Positions 27,333 to 36,166 are shown, counted from the first letter of the stretch. The stretch: DNA of 64,000 nucleotides from Leptospira yanagawae serovar Saopaulo str. Sao Paulo = ATCC 700523 (GCF_000332475.2 NZ_AOGX02000015.1:620001-684000); one strand, 5' to 3'. Numbers and translations are program-made. Notes: generated by a model not told the origin, from the letters alone.

Positions 27333-28504
27333 TAAACTTCGAGAATCACCTTTAATTCTTTTGCGTTAGAGGCGCATAAAGATTGTTTTTCGATGTTTTT
27401 TGCTTTGAGGTGGCCACCAGTTAGTCTTTGGCTCACAACACTCGGTCCAAAGTCAATGATTGTCGTGATGGCACTGTCGTTAAAAATAGGAGCAATCGCC
27501 AAATCCCAGTAAAGTGGTTCAATGAGTACCATTTTGAAAAGGATGTCACGAAGGTTTCCATCTTTTTGTAAGTTATGACCATCAAAGATACTATAGACAG
27601 GAACTTTTAAATCAGCACCAGTGTAAGGGAATGGAACCACTGAAGCATCTTCTGCATTGAACTTATCAAGTGAAGTTTCCATAAAAGGACAATGGAAAGG
27701 AGCTGTTGTTTTTAAATACACGAACTTAAATTTTTTCTCGTCCATCTCTGCTTTCCACTGTTTACGGAATGCTAATAAGGATGATGGAAGTGCAGATAAA
27801 ATCATCGAATCAGGAGTGTTATACAAAGAGATAAACACTGTGTCTTGGCCTTTGAGTCCAAGTGAATCGTTTGTTTTTTTCACACGGTCTTCGAGTTCCT
27901 CTTTTGAGTAACCAATCACGGCCACCATAGGAGCTGGGTTTTTGTCACCGTTTGCTTCGTTTTCTTTGACGATGTCTTCCGAAACTTGGAAGTTAGGGTA
28001 TACTTTTTGTCCGTTGAACCCAAGATAAAAAACAAATTTCAAAAAGTCAGAGTAGGCCTTTAAGAATTCAGCGCCTTCTTTTCCAAGACCTACTAGAGCA
28101 GAGGCAATCACCCCTTGGCTATGCCCACTGACAGCACCAGTTGCTTTGATGAGTTCTGCTGTTGGATAACCACGTTTTGATACCAAAACATAGTTTGCGA
28201 TTTGGGTCATAAAAATCCCAGGAACAGAGATGGGTGCACGGGCTAGGTAATCTTCGTTTGGTGCTGCATCTGGATTTTCAATCCAAGATTTGAAATCGAG
28301 ACCTTCGTTTAAAAGGGGGTTTTTTCCGTCACGAGCTGCGATTTCACCAAGAGTTTTGAAACTCGTTTCGAAAAATTCTTTTAATTCTGGTTCTGCATAC
28401 AATTTTACGAGTTCTTTGAGGTAAGGGGAACCCTGTCCTCCGAATTGAAGGAAAAATTTTTGTGAATTTTGGAGGGTACCGGTAAGGAGTTTTGCCGAAG
28501 TCAT
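27332..28504 (-). CDS. FabD-like acyltransferase-domain protein
   Basis: About 390 residues from ATG 28504, which has AGGAAG before it. The fold of malonyl-CoA:ACP transferases is visible: FLQFGGQGSPY (GQG oxyanion motif), SGHSQGVIASAL with the nucleophilic Ser, and PFHCPFM with the catalytic His. It is longer than ordinary FabD (about 310) and has an insertion region, somewhat like acyltransferase domains of large synthases. It probably moves an acyl group to a carrier protein. A TTG at 28615 in the same frame would add 37 residues encoded partly by a G10 tract; that longer form lacks support. Confidence 0.83.
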   Translation of the reverse strand: MTSAKLLTGTLQNSQKFFLQFGGQGSPYLKELVKLYAEPELKEFFETSFKTLGEIAARDGKNPLLNEGLDFKSWIENPDAAPNEDYLARAPISVPGIFMTQIANYVLVSKRGYPTAELIKATGAVSGHSQGVIASALVGLGKEGAEFLKAYSDFLKFVFYLGFNGQKVYPNFQVSEDIVKENEANGDKNPAPMVAVIGYSKEELEDRVKKTNDSLGLKGQDTVFISLYNTPDSMILSALPSSLLAFRKQWKAEMDEKKFKFVYLKTTAPFHCPFMETSLDKFNAEDASVVPFPYTGADLKVPVYSIFDGHNLQKDGNLRDILFKMVLIEPLYWDLAIAPIFNDSAITTIIDFGPSVVSQRLTGGHLKAKNIEKQSLCASNAKELKVILEV

Positions 28505-28590
28505 TGGATCTTCCTGAGAAATGATTTTTCTGTTACCGTACAGAGAGGACTTCTCAGAACAAGGAGAAAATTCCTGGAAGGACTGGCGAA

Positions 28591-28600
28591 CCCCCCCCCC
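28591..28600. repeat. C10/G10 homopolymer upstream of the FabD-like gene
   Basis: Ten consecutive C on the plus strand (G on the transcribed strand), 87 bases before the ATG at 28504. Tracts of this length are prone to slippage during replication and can switch promoters or frames. It lies in the short space between the small gene at 28625 and the FabD-like gene. Confidence 0.7.
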
Positions 28601-28624
28601 AGGATCTGGAAGCAAACCGACCGT

Positions 28625-28768
28625 TTAGGCGGCTTTGCTTTGTTCTAAATTGGATTTGATGCGTTCGTGGTCGAGGGCAAGGAGGACCGTATTTTCAAAA
28701 TAGGTCGCAAAATCAATTCTCCCAGAAGCATAATCTTCATGGAGAAGGGCTAAAAGAAGGTAGAACAT
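28625..28768 (-). CDS. Small conserved-looking protein, 47 residues
   Basis: Too short for routine calling. From ATG 28768 it reads MFYLLLALLHEDYASGRIDF and ends in LEQSKAA; an AGGAGG site stands 4 bases before the ATG. The same frame stays open about 33 codons upstream with coding-like sequence (KDFSNYVTLIDSEPPGGS) but without ATG or GTG, so the true N-terminus may lie further up or the 5' part may be damaged. The stop is in the same frame as the following FabD-like gene. Function unknown; helical and charged, no membrane anchor after the first ten residues. Confidence 0.6.
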   Translation of the reverse strand: MFYLLLALLHEDYASGRIDFATYFENTVLLALDHERIKSNLEQSKAA

Positions 28769-28953
28769 AGATCCTCCTGGTGGTTCCGAATCTATCAATG
28801 TGACATAATTCGAAAAGTCTTTTTCAAAGAAAGTGTTACTCAGTTTGTCGGCGGCTTTGGAAAAATTTTAAGGAAAATATTGGGCAGAAGGAAGGTTCTA
28901 TACCTTCGATTTCCACTTTACAAACTTTTTTTCTCGGTTTCCCTTACAAACCT

Positions 28954-30546
28954 ATGTTTGTTGCCTTAAGCCCCATCGATTATCTCATCATCTTTGTTTT
29001 CGTCGTTTTTATGGTGGTGATTGGGGTGCTTTTGAAACGATCCATGAACCATTCTGCGGATTTTTTACTGGCAGGGAGGAAAATTCCCAGTTGGATCACA
29101 GGGATTGCCTTTATCTCGGCAAATATTTCCGCCTTAGAATTGTTAGGGATGAGTGCTAGTGGGGCAGAGTATGGTTTTTTGACCTTTCATTTTTATTACT
29201 TAGGCGCCATTCCTGGAATGATCTTTCTTGGGATCTTTATGATGCCGTTTTATTATTCTACCAAGATACGAAGTGTACCTGAATATTTGCGGTACCGGTT
29301 CAACAGAGAGGCTCACTTAGTCAATTCACTCATCACCTTGTTGTCACTTGCTCTTGGTTCCGGAATCTATTTGTATTCCTTGTCCCTTGTGTTTGAAACT
29401 TTATTTGGTTGGAACCCACACCTTTCCATTGTATTTAGCGCTCTCATAGTTCTGATTTATACCTACTTTGGTGGACTTAGTTCTTCCATTTATACGGAAG
29501 TCATGCAGTTTTTTCTGACTGTGTTTGGGTTATTTCCGTTGGTCATAGTTGGATTAACAAGGTTAGGTGGATGGGATGGTCTTATGCAAAAAATTCCAGA
29601 GTCTCACAAACATATGTGGGTGGGCCTCGCTGGTGGACAAAATGAACTTGGTTGGGATATTCTCAGTGTAACTGTTGGACTTGGATTTGTTCTTTCGTTT
29701 TCGTATTGGACTTGTGGATTTGCGGAAGTGCAAAGAGCTATGGCAGCAAAGGATTTTCGTGCAGCGAGGAGAACTCCTCTCATTGGTGCCATGTTCAAAT
29801 TGTTTTTGCCATTTCTTACTGTGATCCCTGGCCTCATTGCTCTTGCCGAATATTCTTCCGAAATGAATGGAGAGTATAACAAAAGTTTTTTGATTTTATT
29901 AAAAAACTTTTATCCTTCTGGGATGTTAGGACTAGGTACAACAGCGTTACTTGCAGCTTTTATGGCAGGGATGTCAAGTTCCATCACAGCAATGAATACG
30001 ATTTTTACGTATGACATATACCAAACCTATATCAATCACAATGAAGATGATAAAACCTATTTAAAGATTGGAAAACAAAGTACGATGGTAGCAGTTGTAT
30101 TTGCGATTTTTACATCTTACATTGCAATGCAATTCGAAAACATCATGAATTACATCCAGTTACTATTCTCCTTTTTTAATGCACCTTTAATCTCAATTTT
30201 TTTACTTGGTATGTTTTGGAAACGTGCATCCAAATGGAGTGCATTCTACGGGATGTTAGTGGGGACTGCGAGTGGCCTAGTTCATTATTTTTTGTATGTG
30301 AATGGGTATTTGTATTACAAATCAGATATGGTATCCAATTTTTATGGTGCCATTTACTCTGGCCTGTTTTGTTTTTTGGTGATGGTATTGGTGAGTTTGA
30401 TAGAATCAGAAGATCCAAATCGCGACTTACATGGGTTAGTGTATGAAGATAGAGACAGGACCAATGAATTTTGGGATCCAAGGATTTTTGCCTGGGGTGT
30501 GATATTAATTGTCCTACTTGCAGGGTTTAGTATCGTTTTTGCGTAA
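28954..30546 (+). CDS. Sodium:solute symporter (SSS family)
   Basis: 530 residues with 13-14 membrane helices. Characteristic of the LeuT-fold SSS group: DFLLAGRKIPSWITGIAFISANISALELLG at the N-terminus, RSVPEYLRYRFN, YTYFGGLSSSIYTEV (sodium-site helix region) and TTALLAAFMAGMSSSITAMNTIFTYDIY. The family takes up sugars, carboxylates, amino acids or vitamins with sodium; the SGLT-like N-terminus suggests a sugar or carboxylate. Stands alone, divergent to the small gene at 28625. Confidence 0.9.
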   Translation: MFVALSPIDYLIIFVFVVFMVVIGVLLKRSMNHSADFLLAGRKIPSWITGIAFISANISALELLGMSASGAEYGFLTFHFYYLGAIPGMIFLGIFMMPFYYSTKIRSVPEYLRYRFNREAHLVNSLITLLSLALGSGIYLYSLSLVFETLFGWNPHLSIVFSALIVLIYTYFGGLSSSIYTEVMQFFLTVFGLFPLVIVGLTRLGGWDGLMQKIPESHKHMWVGLAGGQNELGWDILSVTVGLGFVLSFSYWTCGFAEVQRAMAAKDFRAARRTPLIGAMFKLFLPFLTVIPGLIALAEYSSEMNGEYNKSFLILLKNFYPSGMLGLGTTALLAAFMAGMSSSITAMNTIFTYDIYQTYINHNEDDKTYLKIGKQSTMVAVVFAIFTSYIAMQFENIMNYIQLLFSFFNAPLISIFLLGMFWKRASKWSAFYGMLVGTASGLVHYFLYVNGYLYYKSDMVSNFYGAIYSGLFCFLVMVLVSLIESEDPNRDLHGLVYEDRDRTNEFWDPRIFAWGVILIVLLAGFSIVFA

Positions 30547-30626
30547 AGATTTATACAACCGTAATAAAATAGTAATTGAATGCGAGTATTCTCAATTCTA
30601 TGTTTGTTACAGTATACTCTAAGACC

Positions 30627-30938
30627 ATGAAACCAAATCATTATACCGAAATCCCTGCTACCTTTGAAGTTCAATTGGAACATCTAAAGGATTATGATTC
30701 GAAAAAACATATCAGTGCCAGAGGGATCAAATTTTTCCATCCTTATGACATTGAAGTGCCTTCGATTTTAAAAATTTCTTTAAAAATGATTTCAATGACA
30801 GGATCGATCGACTTCCTCGTGAAGACATTAAAGTCTCTGAGAGTGGATCAGGAAGACCTATACGAAATCCATTGTAATTTTTATGACACAAATGCTGAAA
30901 AAGAAGACGAAGTGTTGGAGTTTATCAAAAGTTTTTAA
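30627..30938 (+). CDS. PilZ-like domain protein
   Basis: About 103 residues from ATG 30627; the frame also offers ATG 30600 and TTG 30576. The order of strands and the segment KKHISARGIKFFHPYDIEVPSILKISLKM resemble a PilZ domain (D/NxSxxG followed by a hydrophobic strand), ending with YEIHCNFYD and a short helix. The RxxxR arginines that bind cyclic di-GMP in true PilZ proteins are not evident, so it may not bind the messenger. Single gene, no partner seen. Confidence 0.5.
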   Translation: MKPNHYTEIPATFEVQLEHLKDYDSKKHISARGIKFFHPYDIEVPSILKISLKMISMTGSIDFLVKTLKSLRVDQEDLYEIHCNFYDTNAEKEDEVLEFIKSF

Positions 30939-31024
30939 TCGTTTTTAACGATTGAAGTATGTTCGCCAACTCAAATCCTGTTAAGGATGTGTAACCTTTT
31001 GTATCACAATGGATTGGAAGCTAT

Positions 31025-31792
31025 CTACAAAGTTCCGTTTTTTTCGCCAATCCATTGGAAGGTTTCTTCGCTAAAGGACTTTTCTTTGGGGCCGTATGTC
31101 ATAAGCCACCGAGTTGGTGGTAAAAATCCGTCTGTTGTCAGTCCATACCCTCCACCTAACGGAGCACCCACTTTGGACCTAAGTTCAAAGTGGAGGTGTG
31201 CCGGGTAACTTCCTCCTGCATCTCCTATGGTTCCAATCCATTCTGTTTTTTTGACGAGTTGGCCTGGTTCCACATCGATGGTGTGAAGGTGGGCATAGAC
31301 AGTTTCTAAATGATAAAAATTCCCATTGGCCAAGTTCTGGTGGTGGACAATGCGAACCACTTTGCCCCATCCCCCACCATAATCGGCAATTTCTGAGACC
31401 ACTCCATTTCCAAAGGAATATACGGGAGCAGCAAAATCAGAGTCCCCACCTGTAAGAGCATTCCAGTCTTCTCCTAAATGCTTTCGTCCACCAAACTTTG
31501 CATTTTCGGATCCAAATTTTTGGGCAAGGTAATACCCATCGGCATATTTCCCACCAACAGGAAATTCAAAGTCTGTGGCATGGAATGAGGGGTAACGTTT
31601 GAGAATAGGGAATGGGTCCGTTGTGCGAACCTCTCCCGAAGACTCCATCCATCCAAAGAGTGGATTCCCTTGGTAAGAGTACCCTTTGGAAACACAACCT
31701 GTTCCGAGAATTAGGAAACAGAATGTGGAAATTAAGAATCCAATTGTCTTATTTCGAAACCAATTGTTTTTGTTTACGAGAAGGTGAAACAT
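31025..31792 (-). CDS. M23-family peptidase-like lipoprotein
   Basis: 255 residues from ATG 31792. A hydrophobic signal ending in LILGTGC is a good lipobox. The LytM/M23 domain shows the zinc-site boxes HLGEDWN and HLHFEL, separated by VYSFGNGVVSEIADYGGGWGKVV and VYAHLHTIDVEPGQLVKK. It should act on peptidoglycan from the inner face of an outer-membrane anchor. The 5' end overlaps the last 44 bases of the monooxygenase gene, so it is translated from the same message. Confidence 0.85.
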   Translation of the reverse strand: MFHLLVNKNNWFRNKTIGFLISTFCFLILGTGCVSKGYSYQGNPLFGWMESSGEVRTTDPFPILKRYPSFHATDFEFPVGGKYADGYYLAQKFGSENAKFGGRKHLGEDWNALTGGDSDFAAPVYSFGNGVVSEIADYGGGWGKVVRIVHHQNLANGNFYHLETVYAHLHTIDVEPGQLVKKTEWIGTIGDAGGSYPAHLHFELRSKVGAPLGGGYGLTTDGFLPPTRWLMTYGPKEKSFSEETFQWIGEKNGTL

Positions 31793-33167
31793 TCCGGCTA
31801 CTTGAATGGTACATAGCACGTGCTTCAATTGGCAAATGGTTTCCTTCCTTCATTGCCTTTTTTTTGCCTCGTTCCATTTCCTTTTTCATCTCATACAAAA
31901 AGCTATCATAATCCACTTGGATGGTGTGCCTTGTACTACTTACATACCTTTTTTTCATCGCCTTCTCATCTTTTAGAATGGAGGATTCCATTTCTTCCTT
32001 GGATGGTAGAACATAATTTCCAGTTAAATACTGTGCGATCCATTTTCCCTGGCATTCTGCAAGTGGCATAATGGCACCTAACGGTTGCATGAGGCCAACA
32101 AAAAACAAATTATTGATTCCAGGTTTCATCATTTTATAATAAAGTGGGATGTAATTATTGGGTGCTGAGAGAAAATCTTCATCAAAGAAAGGGAACTTAA
32201 TATTATAACCTGTGCAATAAATAAGAACATCGGCCTCTTCCTCTGTTCCATCAGCAAAGGCAATTTTTTTACCACGGAGTTCTGAGATCACAGGTTTCGG
32301 TTTGATATCACCACGACCCAGTCTTACCAGTAAGTCTTGGGAAATGGTGGGATGGGCAGAACCAAATTTATGATCTGGTTTTGGTAATCCAAAGTCCTCC
32401 ATTTTTCCCACACCAAATCGAATGAGTAGGTGAGCAAATGTTTGTTGGATGAAAAAAGGAACCCAATGAGGTGTGTATTCCGTGAGTTTGTCTAATGGTT
32501 TTCCAAACAAATAATTGGGGATGACGTATGCACCTCTCCTTGCCGATAAAAATACTTTTTTGGCAACACCAGGTCTTGACAATTCAACAGAGATGTCCAT
32601 GGCACTATTTCCCATACCAAGGATGACAACGTTTTTTCCTTCACAGTTAACAGGTGTTTTGGGGTCTACATAAGAATGGGAGTGTATGGTTTGGCCAGAA
32701 AATTTTCCAGGGAATGGTGGGTCTGGCCATCGTTCACTCCAATGGTGGCCATTTGCAACGACTAAGACATCATAGATTTGCGTTGGCCCTTTTTCGGGAG
32801 TAATTTTCCAAAGTCCATCTTCTGTGCGTTCTGCATGTTTCACTCCGTTTTTGAATTGGATGTGTTTGCGAAGTCCAAAGTGGTCTACATAGGATAAAAA
32901 GTACTGTTGGATGGGTTCGTGATTCGGGTAGTCAGGGTAGTTAGTTGGCATGGGAAAGTCACGGTATTCCATGCGGTCTCTATGTGTGTTGATGTGTAAG
33001 GATTTATAAATATTACTGAGACCATTGTCATTTTTGTAACGCCAGTTGCCACCAACATCGCTACCTTTTTCATAACAATCAAAGGGGATGCCATGTTCCT
33101 TTAAGGATTTAATGACGGTGATTCCAGATGAACCAGCTCCAATTACACAGACTTTCGGAAGTGCCAT
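31749..33167 (-). CDS. Flavin-containing monooxygenase
   Basis: 472 residues. FAD site VIGAGSSGITVIKSL near the N-terminus, the FMO region FPMPTNYPDYPNHEPIQQYF and HSHSYVDP, and the NADPH-binding GMGNSAMDISVEL. Oxidises N- or S-containing or ketone substrates with NADPH and oxygen; the substrate is unknown. Lys-rich C-terminus. A promoter lies about 47 bases before the ATG. The M23 lipoprotein gene follows with overlap. Confidence 0.9.
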   Translation of the reverse strand: MALPKVCVIGAGSSGITVIKSLKEHGIPFDCYEKGSDVGGNWRYKNDNGLSNIYKSLHINTHRDRMEYRDFPMPTNYPDYPNHEPIQQYFLSYVDHFGLRKHIQFKNGVKHAERTEDGLWKITPEKGPTQIYDVLVVANGHHWSERWPDPPFPGKFSGQTIHSHSYVDPKTPVNCEGKNVVILGMGNSAMDISVELSRPGVAKKVFLSARRGAYVIPNYLFGKPLDKLTEYTPHWVPFFIQQTFAHLLIRFGVGKMEDFGLPKPDHKFGSAHPTISQDLLVRLGRGDIKPKPVISELRGKKIAFADGTEEEADVLIYCTGYNIKFPFFDEDFLSAPNNYIPLYYKMMKPGINNLFFVGLMQPLGAIMPLAECQGKWIAQYLTGNYVLPSKEEMESSILKDEKAMKKRYVSSTRHTIQVDYDSFLYEMKKEMERGKKKAMKEGNHLPIEARAMYHSSSRNVSPSRKQKQLVSK

Positions 33168-33552
33168 AATGGGTTTCTCTCTTACTAAAGATTCGATGAA
33201 CGTTTGGGAAAGATTTATAAAATAAAGAACATCGTTATCAAGTAGATTTTATTACCATTTTGAAAAAAAAGTATGATATCTAACCTTTTTGGGAGAGAGG
33301 AAAGGGTTTTGGTATAGAAGAATCATCATATTTTTGGGTTAGGCTGGATCCAATTAATTAAAGTTTTCGAAAATGTTCGTTTGCTCCGTATAATGATGAT
33401 TAAGTTAGAATTGGTATATATATGCTTTCTTAGATCATTAAGAACAAGTAATCAGAGTCGATTGCTGGTTGTATCAAAACCAAACATGAACAAAAGCGAG
33501 AAATCATAGGAGCTTATGATTAACCCATTGTTTCTTAAAAAATAGATTGGAT
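33168..33552. other. Intergenic region of 385 bases
   Basis: Located between the divergent-facing 5' end of the monooxygenase gene and the 3' end of the phosphoesterase gene (both minus strand). It holds the monooxygenase promoter near 33214-33241. The rest is AT-rich; I found only very short frames (the longest with a ribosome site, at 33516, codes nine residues) and no repeat. Confidence 0.5.
33214..33241 (-). promoter_or_regulatory. Sigma70-type promoter of the monooxygenase gene
   Basis: On the minus strand TTGATA (33241-33236) and TATAAA (33219-33214) with a 16-base spacer, about 47 bases upstream of the ATG at 33167. Confidence 0.5.
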
Positions 33553-34380
33553 TCATTTTTCCTTTTTGTGTCGTAATATGAGGATGGGTACTTCAGCGGG
33601 ACAATTGAATCGAATGGGTAAAATAGACCATCCAATCCCTCCTGAGATAAAAACCGATTCACCTAACATAGATTTTTTCATTCCTAAATCATAGGTTTTA
33701 TTTTGAACCGGCAGGATCGGTGAGAGATGAAGGAATGGAATCCGCACTTGACCGCCATGGGTATGGCCAGCGATGAAAAGATCAATGGATTCCGTATGTG
33801 GTGTATCCGCAGATTCGGGATTATGAGCAATTGCAATTCTATATTGTTTTGGATCAGTCTTTTTGAATATCGGATCGATTGGAATGTGGTCTTCCCAAAA
33901 ATCACCAAGTCCACCAACGATAATCTTCTCATTTCCTCTATGAATTTTTATTGTTCGATTCCGTATTGATTTTTTACTTTTTTCCAATAAACGAAGAGAA
34001 AGCAAATGATTTGCCCAATGATCATGATTTCCATTTACGAAGACTTCTGCATCTTTGCCTTTCAAAAGTGGAATCAATTTCCACACATGGATCAACTCTT
34101 CATCAAAATTTCTTTTTTTTACATAATCTCCTATCCCAACAATTAAATCGGGATTTTTTTCATTGATCTCTTCAATGACATGTCGAATCCAAAATTCAGG
34201 GTTCAAAAAACCATAATGTAAGTCTGATACCACTGCGATTTTATAGCCATCGAAACTCTTGGGTATTTTTGAAGACTCGATTTCATAGATGGGAAAACGT
34301 ACGATATAACGTTCACAAACAAACGAGTTAAAAAAAAGGATGAATAAGGATATGAAAATTAGTTTAAAGAATTTTTTCAA
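33553..34380 (-). CDS. Membrane-anchored metallophosphoesterase
   Basis: 275 residues. An N-terminal hydrophobic anchor (about 5-22) precedes a calcineurin-like phosphoesterase domain with the full metal set: SDLHYG, GIGDYV, NGNHDHW, AHNPE and GHTHGGQ. This YkuE-like group includes UDP-diacylglucosamine hydrolases and unknown phosphatases. It is last of a four-gene minus-strand run; its start overlaps the acetyltransferase gene by 17 bases. Confidence 0.9.
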   Translation of the reverse strand: MKKFFKLIFISLFILFFNSFVCERYIVRFPIYEIESSKIPKSFDGYKIAVVSDLHYGFLNPEFWIRHVIEEINEKNPDLIVGIGDYVKKRNFDEELIHVWKLIPLLKGKDAEVFVNGNHDHWANHLLSLRLLEKSKKSIRNRTIKIHRGNEKIIVGGLGDFWEDHIPIDPIFKKTDPKQYRIAIAHNPESADTPHTESIDLFIAGHTHGGQVRIPFLHLSPILPVQNKTYDLGMKKSMLGESVFISGGIGWSILPIRFNCPAEVPILILRHKKEK

Positions 34381-34855
34381 AGGTATAATTTGTTAACTCA
34401 ACGTCATCTCGTTTGATTACATTCTCACGTAACAATACAAAACCAAGGGATTCAAAAAAAGGTTTTGCAGTGATACTCACATGGGAAATCAGTTTTTTAA
34501 CCTTTCTCTCCTTTGCATCTTTTTCCAATCGGAGGTAAATTTGTTTTGCGATGCCTAATCGTAAATGTTTTGAACTTACATATAGTAAATCTATACAGTT
34601 TTGTGGGTCCAAAGTACCAAAGCCAATAATAGTTTGGTTATATTCTGCTATTATAACCAATTGTTGACTGATGATTTCTTGCCAGCGTTTTCCATCCCTC
34701 GATCCCAAAGTCCATTTTTTAAGTTGTTCTTCTGTATAATCATTGCAACATACATTGAGAATGGATTCTACAAATAGTTCCTGTAATTGGAAAAGATCCT
34801 CTTTGTTTCCATTACGATATAAAACATCATCCAATGGTTTTGTTATCCTACTCAA
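34364..34855 (-). CDS. GNAT-family N-acetyltransferase
   Basis: 163 residues. GNAT core with LYVSSKHLRLGIAKQIYLRLEKDAKE (motif A) and SITAKPFFESLGFVLLRENVI at the end (motif B), YaeT/RimI-like small-molecule type. N-terminal segment CCNDYTEEQLKKWT occurs in a subgroup of putative acetyltransferases. Substrate unknown. Overlaps both neighbours, so translationally coupled. Confidence 0.87.
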   Translation of the reverse strand: MSRITKPLDDVLYRNGNKEDLFQLQELFVESILNVCCNDYTEEQLKKWTLGSRDGKRWQEIISQQLVIIAEYNQTIIGFGTLDPQNCIDLLYVSSKHLRLGIAKQIYLRLEKDAKERKVKKLISHVSITAKPFFESLGFVLLRENVIKRDDVELTNYTFEKIL

Positions 34856-35388
34856 TTCCCTTCCAGAAAAGATTTCACTTCTGTATCCACATTCGAAATT
34901 TGGATTTTTGTAACCTTTCCCTCTTTCAAAAGGATCATAGTCACCGATCCTTTTGTCCTGGGAAACGGGTCTGAAAGTTTTTCTTCTCTCACCAAACGAA
35001 GGGTATATGGATATGATTTCATTCTCGGGAGCGCAACAAATTTAGTAATCAGGGAAGGCATTCGATGGATGTCAGAAACAAGAACAGCTTGTTTGGATTC
35101 CAGGTAACCTTTACCTTCTTTTTCTAGTATAGGATGGATGATTTTACTGGCATCCATATCCGAAATGAATAAAACTTTATTGGTTTCAGTGGGGATGGGG
35201 CTCGGTTCTTCCCATTGGTTGGTGTAATTGATCTCTGGGAGTGAGTCACCAACTTTCAAAGTGGGGGGCAAGAGTTCTTCTGCTGTTAGGTGAGGGGAAA
35301 ATGAAACAAAAAAGACCAAACAAAGAAAAACAAATCGTTGTGGTTTACTGGCTAATGGGCGGAGAAGGGAATTGGTTTGTGGTTTCAT
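34852..35388 (-). CDS. Exported protein, possible thioredoxin-fold (YtfJ-like)
   Basis: 178 residues with a signal peptide (RFVFLCLVFFVSFSPHLTA, predicted cut near residue 36). The mature part opens LKVGDSLPEINYTNQ, a phrase typical of thioredoxin-fold exported proteins, and continues with VLFISDMDASKII and VTMILLKEGKVTKI. No CxxC pair is present, so it is not a redox thioredoxin. The YtfJ comparison is tentative. The next gene upstream is a thioredoxin-like lipoprotein. Confidence 0.6.
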   Translation of the reverse strand: MKPQTNSLLRPLASKPQRFVFLCLVFFVSFSPHLTAEELLPPTLKVGDSLPEINYTNQWEEPSPIPTETNKVLFISDMDASKIIHPILEKEGKGYLESKQAVLVSDIHRMPSLITKFVALPRMKSYPYTLRLVREEKLSDPFPRTKGSVTMILLKEGKVTKIQISNVDTEVKSFLEGN

Positions 35389-35422
35389 ATTCGTTCCTTA
35401 TGCGAAAGTTTGTCTTTCGATA

Positions 35423-35869
35423 TCACAACTTGTAAAGATACTCTAACACTTGTTCCTTTGTCATTTTACTCGCGTTAGAGAATTCTCCACCTTTTGTAGA
35501 TGTAATGAATTCACCCTTTGGAGATAAAACAACCAATGCAGGGATTCCATTTTGGATGGGATCCCCTAATTTTGCATTTAGACTTAGGTTTTTGTCAAAT
35601 CGTCCCACATCAACTTTCATCACCACAAATTGGGAATCCAAAATGGATTTGGTTTCGGGATCAGAAAAAATTCCATCCAATGCCCGGCAATCGGGACACC
35701 AATCCGCTCCAAACACCACAATGAGTTTCCGATTGAGTTGGTTTGCTTGGGAAAGGGATCCTTCATATTGATTTAGAATTATGTCACTTTGCTTGGAGCA
35801 ATGTGAGAAGGTGATGAGCGTGAAGCTTAAGAAAAGAGAGGAGAGAAAAAATAGGAATCGGTGTTCCAT
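35423..35869 (-). CDS. Thioredoxin-family lipoprotein
   Basis: 148 residues. Signal ending in ITFSHC, a lipobox. The thioredoxin fold has the active site GADWCPDCRALDGIF (CPDC) and the cis-Pro region GIPALVVLSPKG. The PDC spacing and the DxxxLD context resemble thioredoxin_7 or DsbD-gamma-like proteins that reduce or isomerise exported disulfides. Heads the four-gene minus-strand run. Confidence 0.87.
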   Translation of the reverse strand: MEHRFLFFLSSLFLSFTLITFSHCSKQSDIILNQYEGSLSQANQLNRKLIVVFGADWCPDCRALDGIFSDPETKSILDSQFVVMKVDVGRFDKNLSLNAKLGDPIQNGIPALVVLSPKGEFITSTKGGEFSNASKMTKEQVLEYLYKL

Positions 35870-35875
35870 AAAAGT

Positions 35876-35893
35876 GCGGAAGGAGCCTTCCGC
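35876..35893. terminator. GC-rich palindrome between two minus-strand genes
   Basis: GCGGAAGG-AG-CCTTCCGC, an 8-bp perfect stem. It sits between the stop of the 49-residue gene (35899) and the start of the thioredoxin gene. On the minus strand it is followed by ACTTTTAT, on the plus strand by TTCGATTATTTTTTT. It may end transcription of the small gene. Confidence 0.5.
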
Positions 35894-35898
35894 TTCGA

Positions 35899-36048
35899 TT
35901 ATTTTTTTGCGATTTCTTTTAGGATTTCTTGTCTTTTTTTGTCTTTCTCAATGTGAGAAAGAGACAACCAATCACGTTTCAATTGTTTCTCAGAAACACC
36001 TTTGAAGGTTGCATATTTGCCGAGGATTTTTGCTGTTTTTGCATTCAT
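35899..36048 (-). CDS. Small basic protein, 49 residues
   Basis: From ATG 36048 the frame reads MNAKTAKILGKYATFKGVSE, continues KQLKRDWLSLSHIEKDKKRQ and ends EILKEIAKK. It is strongly basic, helical, without a signal. The composition and clean start-stop make it likely to be real; no ribosome site is obvious. Upstream of the thioredoxin gene, separated by a hairpin. Function unknown; nucleic-acid binding is a guess from charge. Confidence 0.6.
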   Translation of the reverse strand: MNAKTAKILGKYATFKGVSEKQLKRDWLSLSHIEKDKKRQEILKEIAKK

Positions 36049-36111
36049 GGAAACCAGATTCTTTTGAACCAGCTTTCTGTCAATGCGAACCTACAGGACT
36101 TTGTTTCATCC

Positions 36112-36141
36112 TTGACCCCTAAACTCTTCACGAAACATAGT
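36112..36141 (+). promoter_or_regulatory. Possible promoter of valS
   Basis: TTGACC and CATAGT with an 18-base spacer, 25 bases before the ATG of valS. The -35 box is good, the -10 box moderate. Confidence 0.35.
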
Positions 36142-36166
36142 AAAGTCCAAGAAATCGATCGACCCT

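Noticed and set aside
28504..28615. 37-residue N-terminal extension of the FabD-like protein from TTG 28615
   Set aside because: It depends on reading the G10 tract and has no ribosome site, while ATG 28504 has AGGAAG before it.
33516..33545. AGGAG followed by an ATG in the intergenic region
   Set aside because: The frame stops after nine codons.
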